Assembly: GCA_017304135.1 (NCBI GenBank)
Contig: JAFLBB010000015.1
Span: 22,594-86,593 of the forward strand
DNA: 64,000 bases
Direction of reading: 5' to 3'
Origin: Acidobacteriota bacterium
GTDB taxonomy: Bacteria; Acidobacteriota; Terriglobia; Bryobacterales; Bryobacteraceae
Of this stretch, positions 8,294-17,504 are shown piece by piece (position 1 is the first letter of the stretch; each line of letters starts with the position of its first letter). Both the position numbers and the translations under genes were made by a program. The notes beneath the pieces are model-generated. The model saw only the letters and a list, made by a program, of their open reading frames with translations, was not told where the DNA came from and ran no database searches.

Positions 8294-9720
8294 GCCCGCC
8301 TCCAGATGCCATAGACGAGCGCGCCGGTGAAAGCAAACAGGGGCAATGGCGAAACGCCTCCAGCGAGCGCCTCCATGCCAAGGTTCATCCGGTTCAGCGT
8401 CGTGAGCGCCGGCAACTGGAACCCGGCCAAAAGGACATGGAGAACTGGATCGAGCACCCCCCAACCGCGCTCCACGTCCCGGTACATGGCCATGCACCAG
8501 GCCTGTCCCAGCGCCGCCACCGAAACAAAATACAGCGCCGGGCGTGACAGCCGTGCCAGTGCCGCGGCCGCAGGCAGAAATAGAACAGGGATCATCGGAG
8601 CCATGTATCGAACGCCGGTATTGTATTGCAGGCGCGTGTAGTTAACCGTGGAGAAAAAAGTCCAGAATAACACGAAGAGAAGGAGAAGGAGACTCAGTTG
8701 CCGTTTCGTAAGAAGTGTTTGGCGCAAGAGCGGAGCCGCCGCGGCGGCCAGCAGCAGCGGACAACTGACGAATAAGCCAAAGCGGTAGTCAAAGGCCAAC
8801 ATCCACAGCAACTCCCATTGAGGTCCGCTCACCCCCTGGTAGCCTCTGTCGACCCACTCTACCGGTGGCATGTAGTGTTGGCCAGGGTAAAACGGATGGC
8901 CAAAACTGGCCCATTGATAGAACCAGAGCAGGAGAATGGGCGGCGCTGCGGCGATGGCATACGGAAGGGCGTAGTCGCGGCGGAGCAGCGCAGCGTACAG
9001 GAACAAGCACCCCAGCGCTACCGCGCCCGAATAATCCAGCAGCAGCGAAAAGCCGCCCAGGAAACCGGCGATGAGCGCGGCACGCCGGCCCTCCAGTAGC
9101 GTCAGCGCGGCGAAGGCACCCAGGATGCAATGGCCCACCAGCATATTCTGGTTCAGGTAGCCCGTACGGAAAAACAAGGGCGTACCAAAGGCATACAGTA
9201 ATGAAAACCAGAGTGCCCGCTGCTCATCCTTCATCATGCGCCGCAGCAGAAAGAACATGACCACGACACCGAGAGCGGAGAGAGGAGCCATGCAGAAGGC
9301 GTGCATGACAAACGCGCCGAGTCCAAACTTGACGTCCAGCCCGCGCCGCCACGCCTCGGCGTAGAACTTGCGGGCAGGGGCCCAGGGGGAATCATATGCC
9401 GGTGGCGCGGCGAGCCCCGAGGACGCCCGAGAGCGGTTCACGCGTTCGACAATACGATCAATCACGGGCCGTGCAAGGGCATAAGGAATGGCGCCAAGCA
9501 TCGATGCGCCGGGGTTGTTCCCGATGTGCCAACCCCGGCCTGGAGTCTCGAAAAGATCGTGATGCAGGCCGCCGTACTCGTCGACGCGGAAGGAAAGATG
9601 GTCGCCGATAGCCAGCCCGAGGTAGATCTCACGCACCGTGTTCGTGGCAAAGTGAAGCGCATAGACAAGCCAGCAGGTGAGGAACAAGCGGAGCGCGGGA
9701 TGGGACGGGAGCGCGTTCAT
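8290..9720 (-). CDS. Multispanning membrane protein, glycosyltransferase-39-like
   Basis: This is a 476-aa protein with about ten membrane segments. It starts at MNALPSHPALRLF (ATG 9720), which leaves a 37-nt gap after the upstream gene. A large first periplasmic loop contains YGGLHHDLFETPGRGWHIGNNPGAS, and later loops are rich in Trp/Tyr (ASFGHPFYPGQHYMPP). The architecture resembles polyprenyl-phosphate-sugar-dependent GT-C transferases, but I do not see a clear DE/ED catalytic motif in the first loop. The stop overlaps the radical SAM start by 4 nt. It may instead be a non-catalytic membrane partner in glycan assembly. Confidence 0.8.
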   Translation of the reverse strand: MNALPSHPALRLFLTCWLVYALHFATNTVREIYLGLAIGDHLSFRVDEYGGLHHDLFETPGRGWHIGNNPGASMLGAIPYALARPVIDRIVERVNRSRASSGLAAPPAYDSPWAPARKFYAEAWRRGLDVKFGLGAFVMHAFCMAPLSALGVVVMFFLLRRMMKDEQRALWFSLLYAFGTPLFFRTGYLNQNMLVGHCILGAFAALTLLEGRRAALIAGFLGGFSLLLDYSGAVALGCLFLYAALLRRDYALPYAIAAAPPILLLWFYQWASFGHPFYPGQHYMPPVEWVDRGYQGVSGPQWELLWMLAFDYRFGLFVSCPLLLAAAAAPLLRQTLLTKRQLSLLLLLFVLFWTFFSTVNYTRLQYNTGVRYMAPMIPVLFLPAAAALARLSRPALYFVSVAALGQAWCMAMYRDVERGWGVLDPVLHVLLAGFQLPALTTLNRMNLGMEALAGGVSPLPLFAFTGALVYGIWRRA

Positions 9721-9757
9721 GCGGCGAGGAAGTACGAGGCTAGCATGGTGGCGGCCA

Positions 9758-11125
9758 TCAGGGCAGCGGCGCGAACTCCGCCACAAATACCGTGCCGTCT
9801 TTCAGTGTTCCAGGGAAGCGCTTGACCGTGACGGCTTCGGTTGTGGCTGCTCTATAGAGTTCCGGCAGTTGTGCCTGGAAAACGGGAGTCAGCGTGTAGA
9901 GCAGGTAGACGCGCCGGCCCTGGCGTGCCGCGGTGAGGTCCGCCGGCGTGCGCAGCGTCCGGGGGCCGGGCAGGAAGTTCGTGTAGACATAGCTGGCGAG
10001 GTCTGCTGAGGCCACAATCCCCGACTCGCTCGCCTGCGATCGTGCATACTGAAGCGCGCCGACATAATCCTGTTTCGGGCCATAGACGTTACGCAGGGAG
10101 AGGGCGGAAACAAGGACCATCGCCGCGAGCGCCGGCGTGACGAGCTGCGGGCTCACCCGCGCGGCCAACCGATCCACCCCTCGTACCGCGATCAATGCCG
10201 CGAAGCCAAAGCAGAAGTAGAAGAAGCGCGGCCAAAGATGGTGACCGAGGGCCAGTACGATGGAGGCGCCGGCAACGGCCGGAAGCAGCAGCAGCGCCAC
10301 AACGATCGGCCGGGAGCGGAGATAGCTCACCAGCCCGGTGAGGAAAACGGCGAGTCCCACAACCGCCACGGCGGCACCGGCGAAGTTGAGCATGAGGCCG
10401 CGCGCGATTTCAGCAAGTGTCCACAGCGGGCTCTTCCATTCGTTCACCACGCTGACTGTGCCCTTCAAACCCGCTCGAATAGCGGGCAGCGCCGGAGCGT
10501 GCAGAAGCACGGTAATCGCCGCGCCAATGGCAAACCACCCGGCGATGGACATCCACCGGCCGTTGCGCACGCACCACGCGCAGGCAATCGCGGCGTGGGC
10601 CAATAGGACGAAGGCCATGGTCGCGTGCGTATAGACGCCCAGCGCCGCGCAGGCCGCCCAGAGAAACCAGTCGCGCCGCGAGTGGGACTCCAAGGCGCGG
10701 ATGAAAAAACCGCTGGCGAGCATGGTCCAAAAGAGCAGCCCGGAATACCCGCGTGCATTCTGGCTGAACCAGACGTGGTGATAGGAAAACGTCAATAGCG
10801 AAGCCGCCGCGAATGCCTCGCGCGGCGAGGCTACCGATCGCGCCATCCACCAGGTAGCCCAAATGCTGGCCGCGCCGAACAGGGCAGCGGGTAAGCGGAA
10901 CGCCCAATTCGATTCGCCAAAGACCATCAGTGAGAGCCGGGCGAGCAGGCTATACGAAAAATGTTGATTCTCCGAACCGTAAACAGTGGGGATCTTCCAG
11001 AGTGGCAGACCCATGAAGCGGACCCAAGTTCCGATCTCATCAATCCACAGGCCATCATCCAGCCGGTAGAGGCGGACCGCCAACGCCGCGCCGAGCAGCG
11101 CCAATAGCGCCACCCGCTGCTTCAC
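9758..11125 (-). CDS. GT39/ArnT-like membrane glycosyltransferase
   Basis: This is a 455-aa protein from a GTG start that overlaps the epimerase stop in a GTGA. About eleven membrane helices are predicted. The first periplasmic loop contains YRLDDGLWIDEIGTWVRF with the acidic pair DE typical of GT39/GT83 catalytic loops. The next loop has SENQHFSYSLLARLSLMVFG. Enzymes of this type transfer a sugar from a polyprenyl phosphate to an acceptor outside the cytoplasmic membrane. The GT2 gene at 6005-6925 could supply the lipid-linked donor. The acceptor (lipid A-like lipid, protein or polysaccharide) cannot be deduced. Confidence 0.87.
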   Translation of the reverse strand: MKQRVALLALLGAALAVRLYRLDDGLWIDEIGTWVRFMGLPLWKIPTVYGSENQHFSYSLLARLSLMVFGESNWAFRLPAALFGAASIWATWWMARSVASPREAFAAASLLTFSYHHVWFSQNARGYSGLLFWTMLASGFFIRALESHSRRDWFLWAACAALGVYTHATMAFVLLAHAAIACAWCVRNGRWMSIAGWFAIGAAITVLLHAPALPAIRAGLKGTVSVVNEWKSPLWTLAEIARGLMLNFAGAAVAVVGLAVFLTGLVSYLRSRPIVVALLLLPAVAGASIVLALGHHLWPRFFYFCFGFAALIAVRGVDRLAARVSPQLVTPALAAMVLVSALSLRNVYGPKQDYVGALQYARSQASESGIVASADLASYVYTNFLPGPRTLRTPADLTAARQGRRVYLLYTLTPVFQAQLPELYRAATTEAVTVKRFPGTLKDGTVFVAEFAPLP

Positions 11126-12108
11126 TGCGCTTGCTCCTTCGCTGGAAGCCCGTTGGCTAACATCCAGTCGCGAGTCCGCTCAATCGCCTCGTCCAGCCCC
11201 ACGCGCGGCAAGTAACCCGTCAGCGCGACGATGCGGGAGATGTCGGGAAGGCGCCGCTCGATGTCTTCAAAGCCCGGTTCATAGGCCTGCTCATAGGGGA
11301 TGAGGTCAATTCCGGAGGCAGACCCCGTGAGCTGGATAATGCGCTCGGCAAGCCCACGAATGGTGACTTCGCTCGGGTTCCCCAGGTTGAAGATCCGGCC
11401 TTCCGTGCCTGGAATCTCCACCAGCCGGCATAGCCACTCCACGACATCGCCGACATAGGTGAACGACCGCGACTGCTCTCCGCTTCCATGAACAGGCAGG
11501 TTGCGGCCTGAAAGCGCATGGGCCAAAAACCGGGGAACCACCATGCCATAACGTCCCGATTGCCGCGGGCCGACTGTGTTGAAAAAACGCGTGGCCAGCG
11601 CCGGAACACCCCGCTCATGCCAGTAGGCCAGGGCGAGAAACTCATCGATGATCTTGCTGGCGGCATAGCTCCAGCGCGACTTGGATGTCGGTCCGAGCAG
11701 CAAGTCGTCGTCTTCGCTGAAGGGGGAGCGAGTGCCTTTTCCGTAGACCTCCGATGTGGAAGCGATGATCACTTTTCGCTTCGCCGGCGTGGCCGCTTCG
11801 AGAACACACTCGGTGCCGTTGATATTGTTGGCGATTGTCTCCACGGGTGAACGCACGATGTTGTAGACACCAACCGTGGCCGCAAGGTGAAAGACCGCGT
11901 CGCAGTTCTGGACAAGCGGGTCAAGAACGGCACGGTTGGTGACGCAGGCTTCCACGAAGCGGCATCCGCCGCCGAGATGCGCAATGTTGCCGGCGTGGCC
12001 GCTGGAAAGGTCATCGAGCAGGGTAACGCGATGCCCTCGGGCGATCAGGGCTTCGGCAAGGTGCGAGCCGATGAATCCGGCCCCGCCGGTGATGAGGTAG
12101 TGTGCCAT
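11122..12108 (-). CDS. NAD-dependent nucleotide-sugar epimerase/dehydratase (extended SDR)
   Basis: This is a 328-aa protein. The Rossmann motif TGGAGFIGSHL is at residues 7-17. The acidic residue following the second strand (LLDDLSSG) indicates NAD. The catalytic set is visible as the Ser/Thr of IASTSEVYGKG and the YxxxK of YAASK. The C-terminal SYVGD-like segment appears as SFTYVGDVVEWL. Length and motifs fit UDP-glucose 4-epimerase or UDP-glucuronate decarboxylase relatives. It makes an activated sugar for the adjoining glycosyltransferases. The upstream glycosyltransferase reading frame continues 64 nt past this ATG. Confidence 0.92.
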   Translation of the reverse strand: MAHYLITGGAGFIGSHLAEALIARGHRVTLLDDLSSGHAGNIAHLGGGCRFVEACVTNRAVLDPLVQNCDAVFHLAATVGVYNIVRSPVETIANNINGTECVLEAATPAKRKVIIASTSEVYGKGTRSPFSEDDDLLLGPTSKSRWSYAASKIIDEFLALAYWHERGVPALATRFFNTVGPRQSGRYGMVVPRFLAHALSGRNLPVHGSGEQSRSFTYVGDVVEWLCRLVEIPGTEGRIFNLGNPSEVTIRGLAERIIQLTGSASGIDLIPYEQAYEPGFEDIERRLPDISRIVALTGYLPRVGLDEAIERTRDWMLANGLPAKEQAQ

Positions 12109-13346
12109 TCGTGAAGAGGGGAAGTACTCAATTTAGCGCGTGCAGTGTCCCTGAGGAAAGAGGCGTAGAGGCGCAGATGAGCTTCCGGGGTCCACCAGCG
12201 CTCGAAGGCCGAGTAGCCACGCTCGCCCATGTCGTTGCGGGTGGCGGTGTCGGAAGCCATCCGCTCGACGGCGTCCAGCAGGCCCGCTTCGTCGTCATAA
12301 ACGAAGCCGGCCTGGGCATCCTGAATCACTTCCGGTAGCGCGCCGAGGTTGCGCGCGATGGCGGGTGTTTTGCGCGCGAAGGCCTCAATCAGGATCATGC
12401 CGAACGTCTCATAGGTGAGTGAGGGCACGATCACCGCGATCGCATGGTGGTACACAGCCCCCAGCTGCGATTGGGTCAACTGTCCCAGAAACCGGATGCG
12501 CGGATTCGTCGATGCCTGCGCGCGCAGAGCCTCCTCCTCGACGCCGCCGCCGGCCACGAGGAGATCGTAGTTATCAATGCTCCGCCAAGCCTCGATCAAC
12601 GTATCGAGCCCCTTGATCCGTTCCAGGCGGCCCACAAAGAGGAAGTATGGCTTGTCCTGGGGCGGGGGCTGGGGATGTTGCCAGTCGGCATCGGCCCGCG
12701 GGATGAAGTACGGCAGGTGTTCGACAGGCTGGCTGAAACCGCGCTCAGCGTGCATGCGGGCCGTGAACCGGCTGGGGCTGACGAATCGGTCTACGTGATG
12801 CGCGCATCGCGCAAGAAAACCGGACGAGCGCCAGATTTGGGGGGGGCGAAGGCCTCGCAGGACACACTCCATACACTCCGGTTTCTCGCAGGCTCGCTCA
12901 CTGAATTTCCATAGAACATGCATCGGGCAGACGAGCCAGTGCTCGTGCGTTGTGTAGATCTTCACGGCGCGCCCGCCGGCCACTCCATACCGCAGCACAT
13001 CCGGTCCGAGCAGCGAGATGTTGTGGTAGTGAACCACATCGTAAGGCTTTGAGCGGAAGACCTCCTCGATCTGCTTTTGATGAGCCAAGGGCCTCCCGGA
13101 CTGGTGTGTCGCAAGCAAGCCCAACCTTCCCCACCCGCTCCTGAGTTCGTGGCGGCGCACCCCGGGGTGTTCGGCGAATGCGATCTTCGGCTCGGCTGGA
13201 TGCTGCAGATGAAAGGCATCCACGTTGTGGATCACATCCACATCGTGGCCCAACCCGGCCAGCGTATGAGCAAGCCGGTACACGTACATGGCATCGCCGC
13301 CGAAACTGTAGGGAGGGTAAAACGTAGCGAGATGCAGGAACCGCAA
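12045..13346 (-). CDS. Family 4 glycosyltransferase (GT-B)
   Basis: This is a two-domain GT-B enzyme of about 433 aa. The acceptor-side N-terminus is RFLHLATFYPPYSFGGDAM. The donor-side domain has YFLFVGRLERIKGLDTLI and the E-x7-E motif in PSLTYETFGMILIEAFA. A cysteine-rich loop (LVCPMHVLWKFSERACEKPEC) is typical of GT4 enzymes in exopolysaccharide clusters. I chose the TTG at 13346, 8 nt past the upstream stop. A GTG at 13415 would extend it by 23 residues but overlap the upstream gene by 61 nt. The 3' end overlaps the epimerase start by 64 nt, which is unusually long. Confidence 0.88.
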   Translation of the reverse strand: MRFLHLATFYPPYSFGGDAMYVYRLAHTLAGLGHDVDVIHNVDAFHLQHPAEPKIAFAEHPGVRRHELRSGWGRLGLLATHQSGRPLAHQKQIEEVFRSKPYDVVHYHNISLLGPDVLRYGVAGGRAVKIYTTHEHWLVCPMHVLWKFSERACEKPECMECVLRGLRPPQIWRSSGFLARCAHHVDRFVSPSRFTARMHAERGFSQPVEHLPYFIPRADADWQHPQPPPQDKPYFLFVGRLERIKGLDTLIEAWRSIDNYDLLVAGGGVEEEALRAQASTNPRIRFLGQLTQSQLGAVYHHAIAVIVPSLTYETFGMILIEAFARKTPAIARNLGALPEVIQDAQAGFVYDDEAGLLDAVERMASDTATRNDMGERGYSAFERWWTPEAHLRLYASFLRDTARAKLSTSPLHEWHTTSSPAGPDSSARTLPKP

Positions 13347-13354
13347 GGGCTGGT

Positions 13355-14521
13355 CTATCGCCCCCCCGCGGCCGCTTCCAGAATCGAGAGCATCTGAATC
13401 GCTGAGTTTCGCCACGTAAGTTCTGAAGCCGCGCAGAGGGCGTGTTGCGCCAGTTCTGACCGGAAACCATCCGATGCTAGCACAGCCTCCAGCGCGGCCT
13501 CCAACTCTGCCGGCTGGTTGGGATCGATGAAGATGCCACCGCCGGCCAGCAGCGCAGGCAACGGGCTTTCCCGCGTGGCAATCACGGCACAGCCGCAGGC
13601 CGCGGCCTCGATGGCGGGAAGTCCGAAGCCCTCCATCAACGATGGCAACACAAGCACCCAGGCGCGGTTCAGCAGCGCCGCCAGCACTGCATCCGGCAGG
13701 AAACCCGTGAAGCGTACCCGGTCCAGTATGCCGCGTGACTCCACGAGCCGGTCGATTCGCCCAATTTCGGAATGAAAGACCTCCCTTTTATTCTCGCCCA
13801 CCAAAACCAGCGTGGCCGCCGGATAGCGGCGCCCCACACTGGCGAATGCCTCCACCAGCATCGGCACATTCTTGTGCGGTCCGAAGCCGCCCGCGTAGAC
13901 AACCAGCGGTCCGGGGGGAAGGGCTAGCGGTTGCAGCGCCGCCTCCACTTCCGGCGACGGCATGGCGCGGAAGACGGGGTCCGCCGCTTCGCTTACCACC
14001 TGGATCGATCTCTCGTCGAGCCGGAACTGGCGCGCCAATTCGCGACGGGAATAGTCCGAGACGGTGATCACCGCGCCGGCCTGCATGCGCGCCAACCGCA
14101 CCTTGGTGTTCCACATCCAACGCGCGCCAGCCGAAGGCACGGTCAACTCGGGGAATCGCTCCGCGATCACATCGTGAAAAACGACAGCGACCGGCGCACG
14201 GGAAAGTATGGGCACATAGCTGTAGGCGGTGGGAAACAGCAAGCAGTCGCACGAGGCGCCGGAGAGAGCGCGGCTCATGCGCAGCATGTCCAGGATGCCA
14301 CGCCGTCCCTCGGCCGACGCCGCAAGGGCTGCCGGGCGGTCAGAGGCGACCAACTGAACATCGACACGGCTAGGGAGTTCCGGTACGGCGCCTGGGGTGT
14401 CAGTGAAGAGTGTGTACCGGTGAGGCTGCTCCAGATTGACCAGCGCCGCCACCAGCGAGCGTGTGAAACGCCCGTAGCCGCGCGCGTTGGTCCATGTGGT
14501 GGCATCGATGGCGAAATGCAC
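13355..14521 (-). CDS. Family 4 glycosyltransferase (GT-B), mannosyltransferase-like
   Basis: This is a 388-aa protein beginning MHFAIDATTWTNARGYGRFT. The glycine-rich loop near the N-terminus and the C-terminal donor-binding domain (VVYAGGFGPHKNVPMLVEAFA, then the E-x7-E region PSLMEGFGLPAIEAAACG) are clear. Members transfer sugars from nucleotide donors to polyprenyl-linked or lipid acceptors at the cytoplasmic face. It is the second gene of the minus-strand unit, 6 nt after the FAD oxidoreductase stop. Together with the next GT4 gene it would give at least two sequential sugar additions. Confidence 0.92.
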   Translation of the reverse strand: MHFAIDATTWTNARGYGRFTRSLVAALVNLEQPHRYTLFTDTPGAVPELPSRVDVQLVASDRPAALAASAEGRRGILDMLRMSRALSGASCDCLLFPTAYSYVPILSRAPVAVVFHDVIAERFPELTVPSAGARWMWNTKVRLARMQAGAVITVSDYSRRELARQFRLDERSIQVVSEAADPVFRAMPSPEVEAALQPLALPPGPLVVYAGGFGPHKNVPMLVEAFASVGRRYPAATLVLVGENKREVFHSEIGRIDRLVESRGILDRVRFTGFLPDAVLAALLNRAWVLVLPSLMEGFGLPAIEAAACGCAVIATRESPLPALLAGGGIFIDPNQPAELEAALEAVLASDGFRSELAQHALCAASELTWRNSAIQMLSILEAAAGGR

Positions 14522-14527
14522 GGCGGT

Positions 14528-15928
14528 TCAATCCTCGACCACGAACGACGCAAAGGCGGTCCGTTCCTTCTGCCAGCGCACATGGTCGAACGTCCCATCA
14601 TCGCCGGTGCAGCGCGCGGCCGCATACGCCATCGCCAGCGTGTGATGCGTGTTGTCGTGCGCGAACAACCCCTGACGGCCGAGGCTGACCACCCGCGGCA
14701 GCGAATCGAGCCAGCGGTTCAACCGCACCAGATGGTGGTGAAAGCCGCGTTCGTAGATCGGGTATGCCTGCGCGAGCCGGCGAACCTCGACGTGCTCCAC
14801 CGGTACCTCGATGGGCAGGCCGGCGCGAGCCAGGTCCTCGCGCACCAGATCCGCCAAGTCATCCGCGGTCATCCGCCAAACCTCGTCATGTGCATCGCAA
14901 GGCAACTCCGCGCAGAGCAACGTGCGGCCGGGCGGCCCCTGCAGAGAGTAGTTGCGCGGTTCAGACAGCCGCGTGATGCGGATGCCGCTTGAGGGAAAGT
15001 AGTGCGCATCAAATTCGGTGAACCGGGGCGTTGACAGAACGAGGTTCACCAGGAGCATGGCCCGGTAGCGCAGGGCGGCCGCACTGGCGAGCACGTCCGG
15101 CGGCGCCATCTGGCTCAAAACACGGGTCAGCACTGTTACCGGGATCGTGGACAGAGCCAGCGATGCTCGATGGTCCGTCCCGCCGGCGCGGATCAGAACC
15201 GAATCCGGATCCAGGTGGATCTCCTCCAACGGTGCGTTCAGGCGGAGTTCCGCGCCCGCCGCAAGGGCGGCGTCGCGGTAACCTTCCGCGATCTGGCCGA
15301 ATCCGCCACGTGGGTAGTAGAACCGTCCCGCCCCTGGCTTCCTGAAACCGGGCAGCAGTCCCAGCACCTTGGCGATGAGCTTCGACGCCGACCCCGCGGC
15401 CACCCGGCGGCGGGCCTGTTCCGCATCCAGAGCTTCAGGTTCAAGTCCCCAGATCTTCCTTGCGTAGGGGAAATAGAACTGCTCGCACATCGCTGGTCCC
15501 AGTCCCTCGCGAAGAATGTCGGCAAATGACTCGCCCTTGCTCGCCGCGCGAAACGGTTTCAGTATCGTGTCACGGGCGAAACCGGCGATCAATGTCAGCG
15601 GGGCCTTCAGCAACAGGTCGGCGGGCTTGAGGGGGAAATGGAGCCACCTGCCGGCGAGATGAATGCGGCCATGTCGCGGGCGATCCAGAAGATCGTCGCC
15701 AAGAAAGGTCCGAATGTCCTCGAGGATGCCGGGCTCGCAGGTTGGATGCAGGCGGTGGCTGCCATAGTCAGCCCGAAACCCGGAGCAGTCGAAACTGCCG
15801 GCGTTGCCCCCAACCTCAGCGGCGCGCTCGATCACCGTCACTGACATTCCACGGCGTGCTAACCGGAACGCCACCCCCAGTCCGGCCGGGCCGGCCCCGA
15901 GCACCACAACGGAAGCCCTCGTCGTCAT
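14528..15928 (-). CDS. FAD-dependent oxidoreductase, UDP-galactopyranose mutase/protoporphyrinogen oxidase-like
   Basis: This is a 466-aa protein. The dinucleotide-binding motif VVVLGAGPAGLGVAFRLARRG lies at residues 7-27, followed by VIERAAEVGGNAGSF and the substrate-region motif YGSHRLHP. It belongs to the HemY/UGM-like amine-oxidase superfamily, whose members often occur in polysaccharide clusters and may act on nucleotide or lipid-linked sugars. The C-terminal FAD motif appears as LGRQGLFAHDNTHHTLAMAY. It opens the ten-gene minus-strand unit and is divergent from a second, related FAD enzyme, an arrangement that suggests paired function. The exact substrate is unknown. Confidence 0.88.
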   Translation of the reverse strand: MTTRASVVVLGAGPAGLGVAFRLARRGMSVTVIERAAEVGGNAGSFDCSGFRADYGSHRLHPTCEPGILEDIRTFLGDDLLDRPRHGRIHLAGRWLHFPLKPADLLLKAPLTLIAGFARDTILKPFRAASKGESFADILREGLGPAMCEQFYFPYARKIWGLEPEALDAEQARRRVAAGSASKLIAKVLGLLPGFRKPGAGRFYYPRGGFGQIAEGYRDAALAAGAELRLNAPLEEIHLDPDSVLIRAGGTDHRASLALSTIPVTVLTRVLSQMAPPDVLASAAALRYRAMLLVNLVLSTPRFTEFDAHYFPSSGIRITRLSEPRNYSLQGPPGRTLLCAELPCDAHDEVWRMTADDLADLVREDLARAGLPIEVPVEHVEVRRLAQAYPIYERGFHHHLVRLNRWLDSLPRVVSLGRQGLFAHDNTHHTLAMAYAAARCTGDDGTFDHVRWQKERTAFASFVVED

Positions 15929-15966
15929 GTGCGATTGAAATGGCGATTCCGCGCTGTTTGCATCGT

Positions 15967-15981
15967 GAGTACGCTATACTC
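15967..15981. promoter_or_regulatory. Inverted repeat and -10 element between the divergent FAD oxidoreductase genes
   Basis: The dyad GAGTA-cgcta-TACTC overlaps TATACT (15975-15980), a good forward -10 box that would start transcription near 15987. That is downstream of the GTG at 15929 and upstream of the GTG at 16001, so it supports the later start for the plus-strand gene. No good -35 is visible at the right distance. The dyad is a plausible operator for coordinate control of both glycan units. Confidence 0.4.
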
Positions 15982-16000
15982 GCATATTTCGCAGAGGGAC

Positions 16001-17494
16001 GTGCAGGGAATCAATTCATCGCCTCCACAGGTGGTCGTCATCGGTGCCGGGCCAGCCGGCCTGACCGCCGCTTATGAACTCCTGCGCCACGGGATTCGCT
16101 GCACGGTAGTGGAGCAAGACACGGTCGTGGGCGGCATCTCGCGGACCGTCTCCCACAACGGCTACCTGTTCGATATCGGCGGCCATCGTTTCTACACCAA
16201 AGTCTCGCTCGTGGAGCAAATCTGGCGCGAGGTGCTGGGCGACGACCTGTTGACCCGCCCGCGCCTGTCGCGCATTTACTACAAGGGTAATTTCCTGAAC
16301 TACCCGCTGCTGCCGGGTGAAGCGCTCCGCAAACTCGGCGTCGTCGAGAGCGCACGCTGCGGACTCAGTTTCCTGAAAGCCCGTCTTCTCCCCATCCGGC
16401 CGGAACACGACCTGGAAACCTGGATCACCAACCGTTTCGGCTCCCGGCTGTTTGAAATATTCTTCAAGACCTACACCGAGAAAGTGTGGGGCATGAGTTG
16501 CAAAGAGATCGGCGCTGACTGGGCTGCTCAGCGCATTCAGGGGCTCTCGCTGAGCAGCCTCCTGCTGAACGCCATTAGACCCAAGCGGGGCAAATCGGAC
16601 GAGATTAAAACGCTCATCCCAGAGTTTCTCTACCCGCGCCGCGGCCCGGGCATGATGTGGGAACGGCTGCACCAGATTCTCGAAGACGCAGGCACGCGCA
16701 TCGTGCTCGGCGCACGGGTCCAGGCCATTGAGTGGTCGCCTTCCGGGGTCGGCGCCGTCGAGACCACGGCAGGGCGGTTTGAAGCCGCACAGGTCATCAG
16801 CTCCATGCCTATCCAGAATCTGGTGCACGCCTTGCGTCCCGCCGCTCCAGAATGGCTTGCTCCGGCCGCCCGCAAGTTTCGCTATCGCGACTTCGTCACT
16901 GTCGCCCTGTTCCTGAATGCGCGGCACCTGTTCAGCGACAACTGGATCTACGTGCATGATCCCGGTGTGAGCGTAGGCCGCATCCAGAACTTCAAGAACT
17001 GGAGCCCGGAGATGGTTCCCGATGATTCCAAGTCCTGCCTCGGACTGGAGTATTTCTGCCAGGAAGGCGACCCGCTGTGGGCCTCATCGGACGAAGATCT
17101 CATCACCCTGGCCACACGGGAACTGGCCCAGTTGCGGCTCGCGCCGGAAAGCGCCGTCCTTGGCGGCGCGGTTGTGCGCATGCCCAAGGCCTACCCCGTG
17201 TATGACGATCAGTACAAAAGCGGCCTCAGCCTTATCCGGAAGTTCCTCCAGCAGACCCCCGGTTTGCAGTTGGTTGGGCGCAATGGAATGCACCGCTACA
17301 ACAACCAGGATCACTCGATGCTCACCGGTGTTTTCGCGGCGCGGAACGTGATGGGGGCCCACTATGACCTCTGGGAAGCCAATGTTGACGAGGAATACCT
17401 CGAGGAAGGCCGCGTGGTAACCGAGGCCGAATTGAGGAAACTTGACGCCTCGCAGCCAGCCGTACCTGGCCGGAGTGTTACACCCGAGCGCTGA
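16001..17494 (+). CDS. FAD-dependent oxidoreductase, UDP-galactopyranose mutase-like
   Basis: This is about 497 aa from the GTG at 16001, which has GAGGG a few bases upstream and lies past the putative promoter; the frame is open from 15929. Residues 12-40 carry VVVIGAGPAGLTAAYELL, then VVGGISRTV and DIGGHRFYTK. The C-terminus has the RYNNQDHSMLTG motif typical of this polysaccharide-cluster subfamily, where an FAD enzyme resembles UGM but the reaction is usually unestablished. It heads the four-gene plus-strand unit. It is related to, but clearly distinct from, the divergent 14528-15928 protein. Confidence 0.9.
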   Translation: MQGINSSPPQVVVIGAGPAGLTAAYELLRHGIRCTVVEQDTVVGGISRTVSHNGYLFDIGGHRFYTKVSLVEQIWREVLGDDLLTRPRLSRIYYKGNFLNYPLLPGEALRKLGVVESARCGLSFLKARLLPIRPEHDLETWITNRFGSRLFEIFFKTYTEKVWGMSCKEIGADWAAQRIQGLSLSSLLLNAIRPKRGKSDEIKTLIPEFLYPRRGPGMMWERLHQILEDAGTRIVLGARVQAIEWSPSGVGAVETTAGRFEAAQVISSMPIQNLVHALRPAAPEWLAPAARKFRYRDFVTVALFLNARHLFSDNWIYVHDPGVSVGRIQNFKNWSPEMVPDDSKSCLGLEYFCQEGDPLWASSDEDLITLATRELAQLRLAPESAVLGGAVVRMPKAYPVYDDQYKSGLSLIRKFLQQTPGLQLVGRNGMHRYNNQDHSMLTGVFAARNVMGAHYDLWEANVDEEYLEEGRVVTEAELRKLDASQPAVPGRSVTPER

Positions 17495-17504
17495 GAGGTA
17501 TCGG

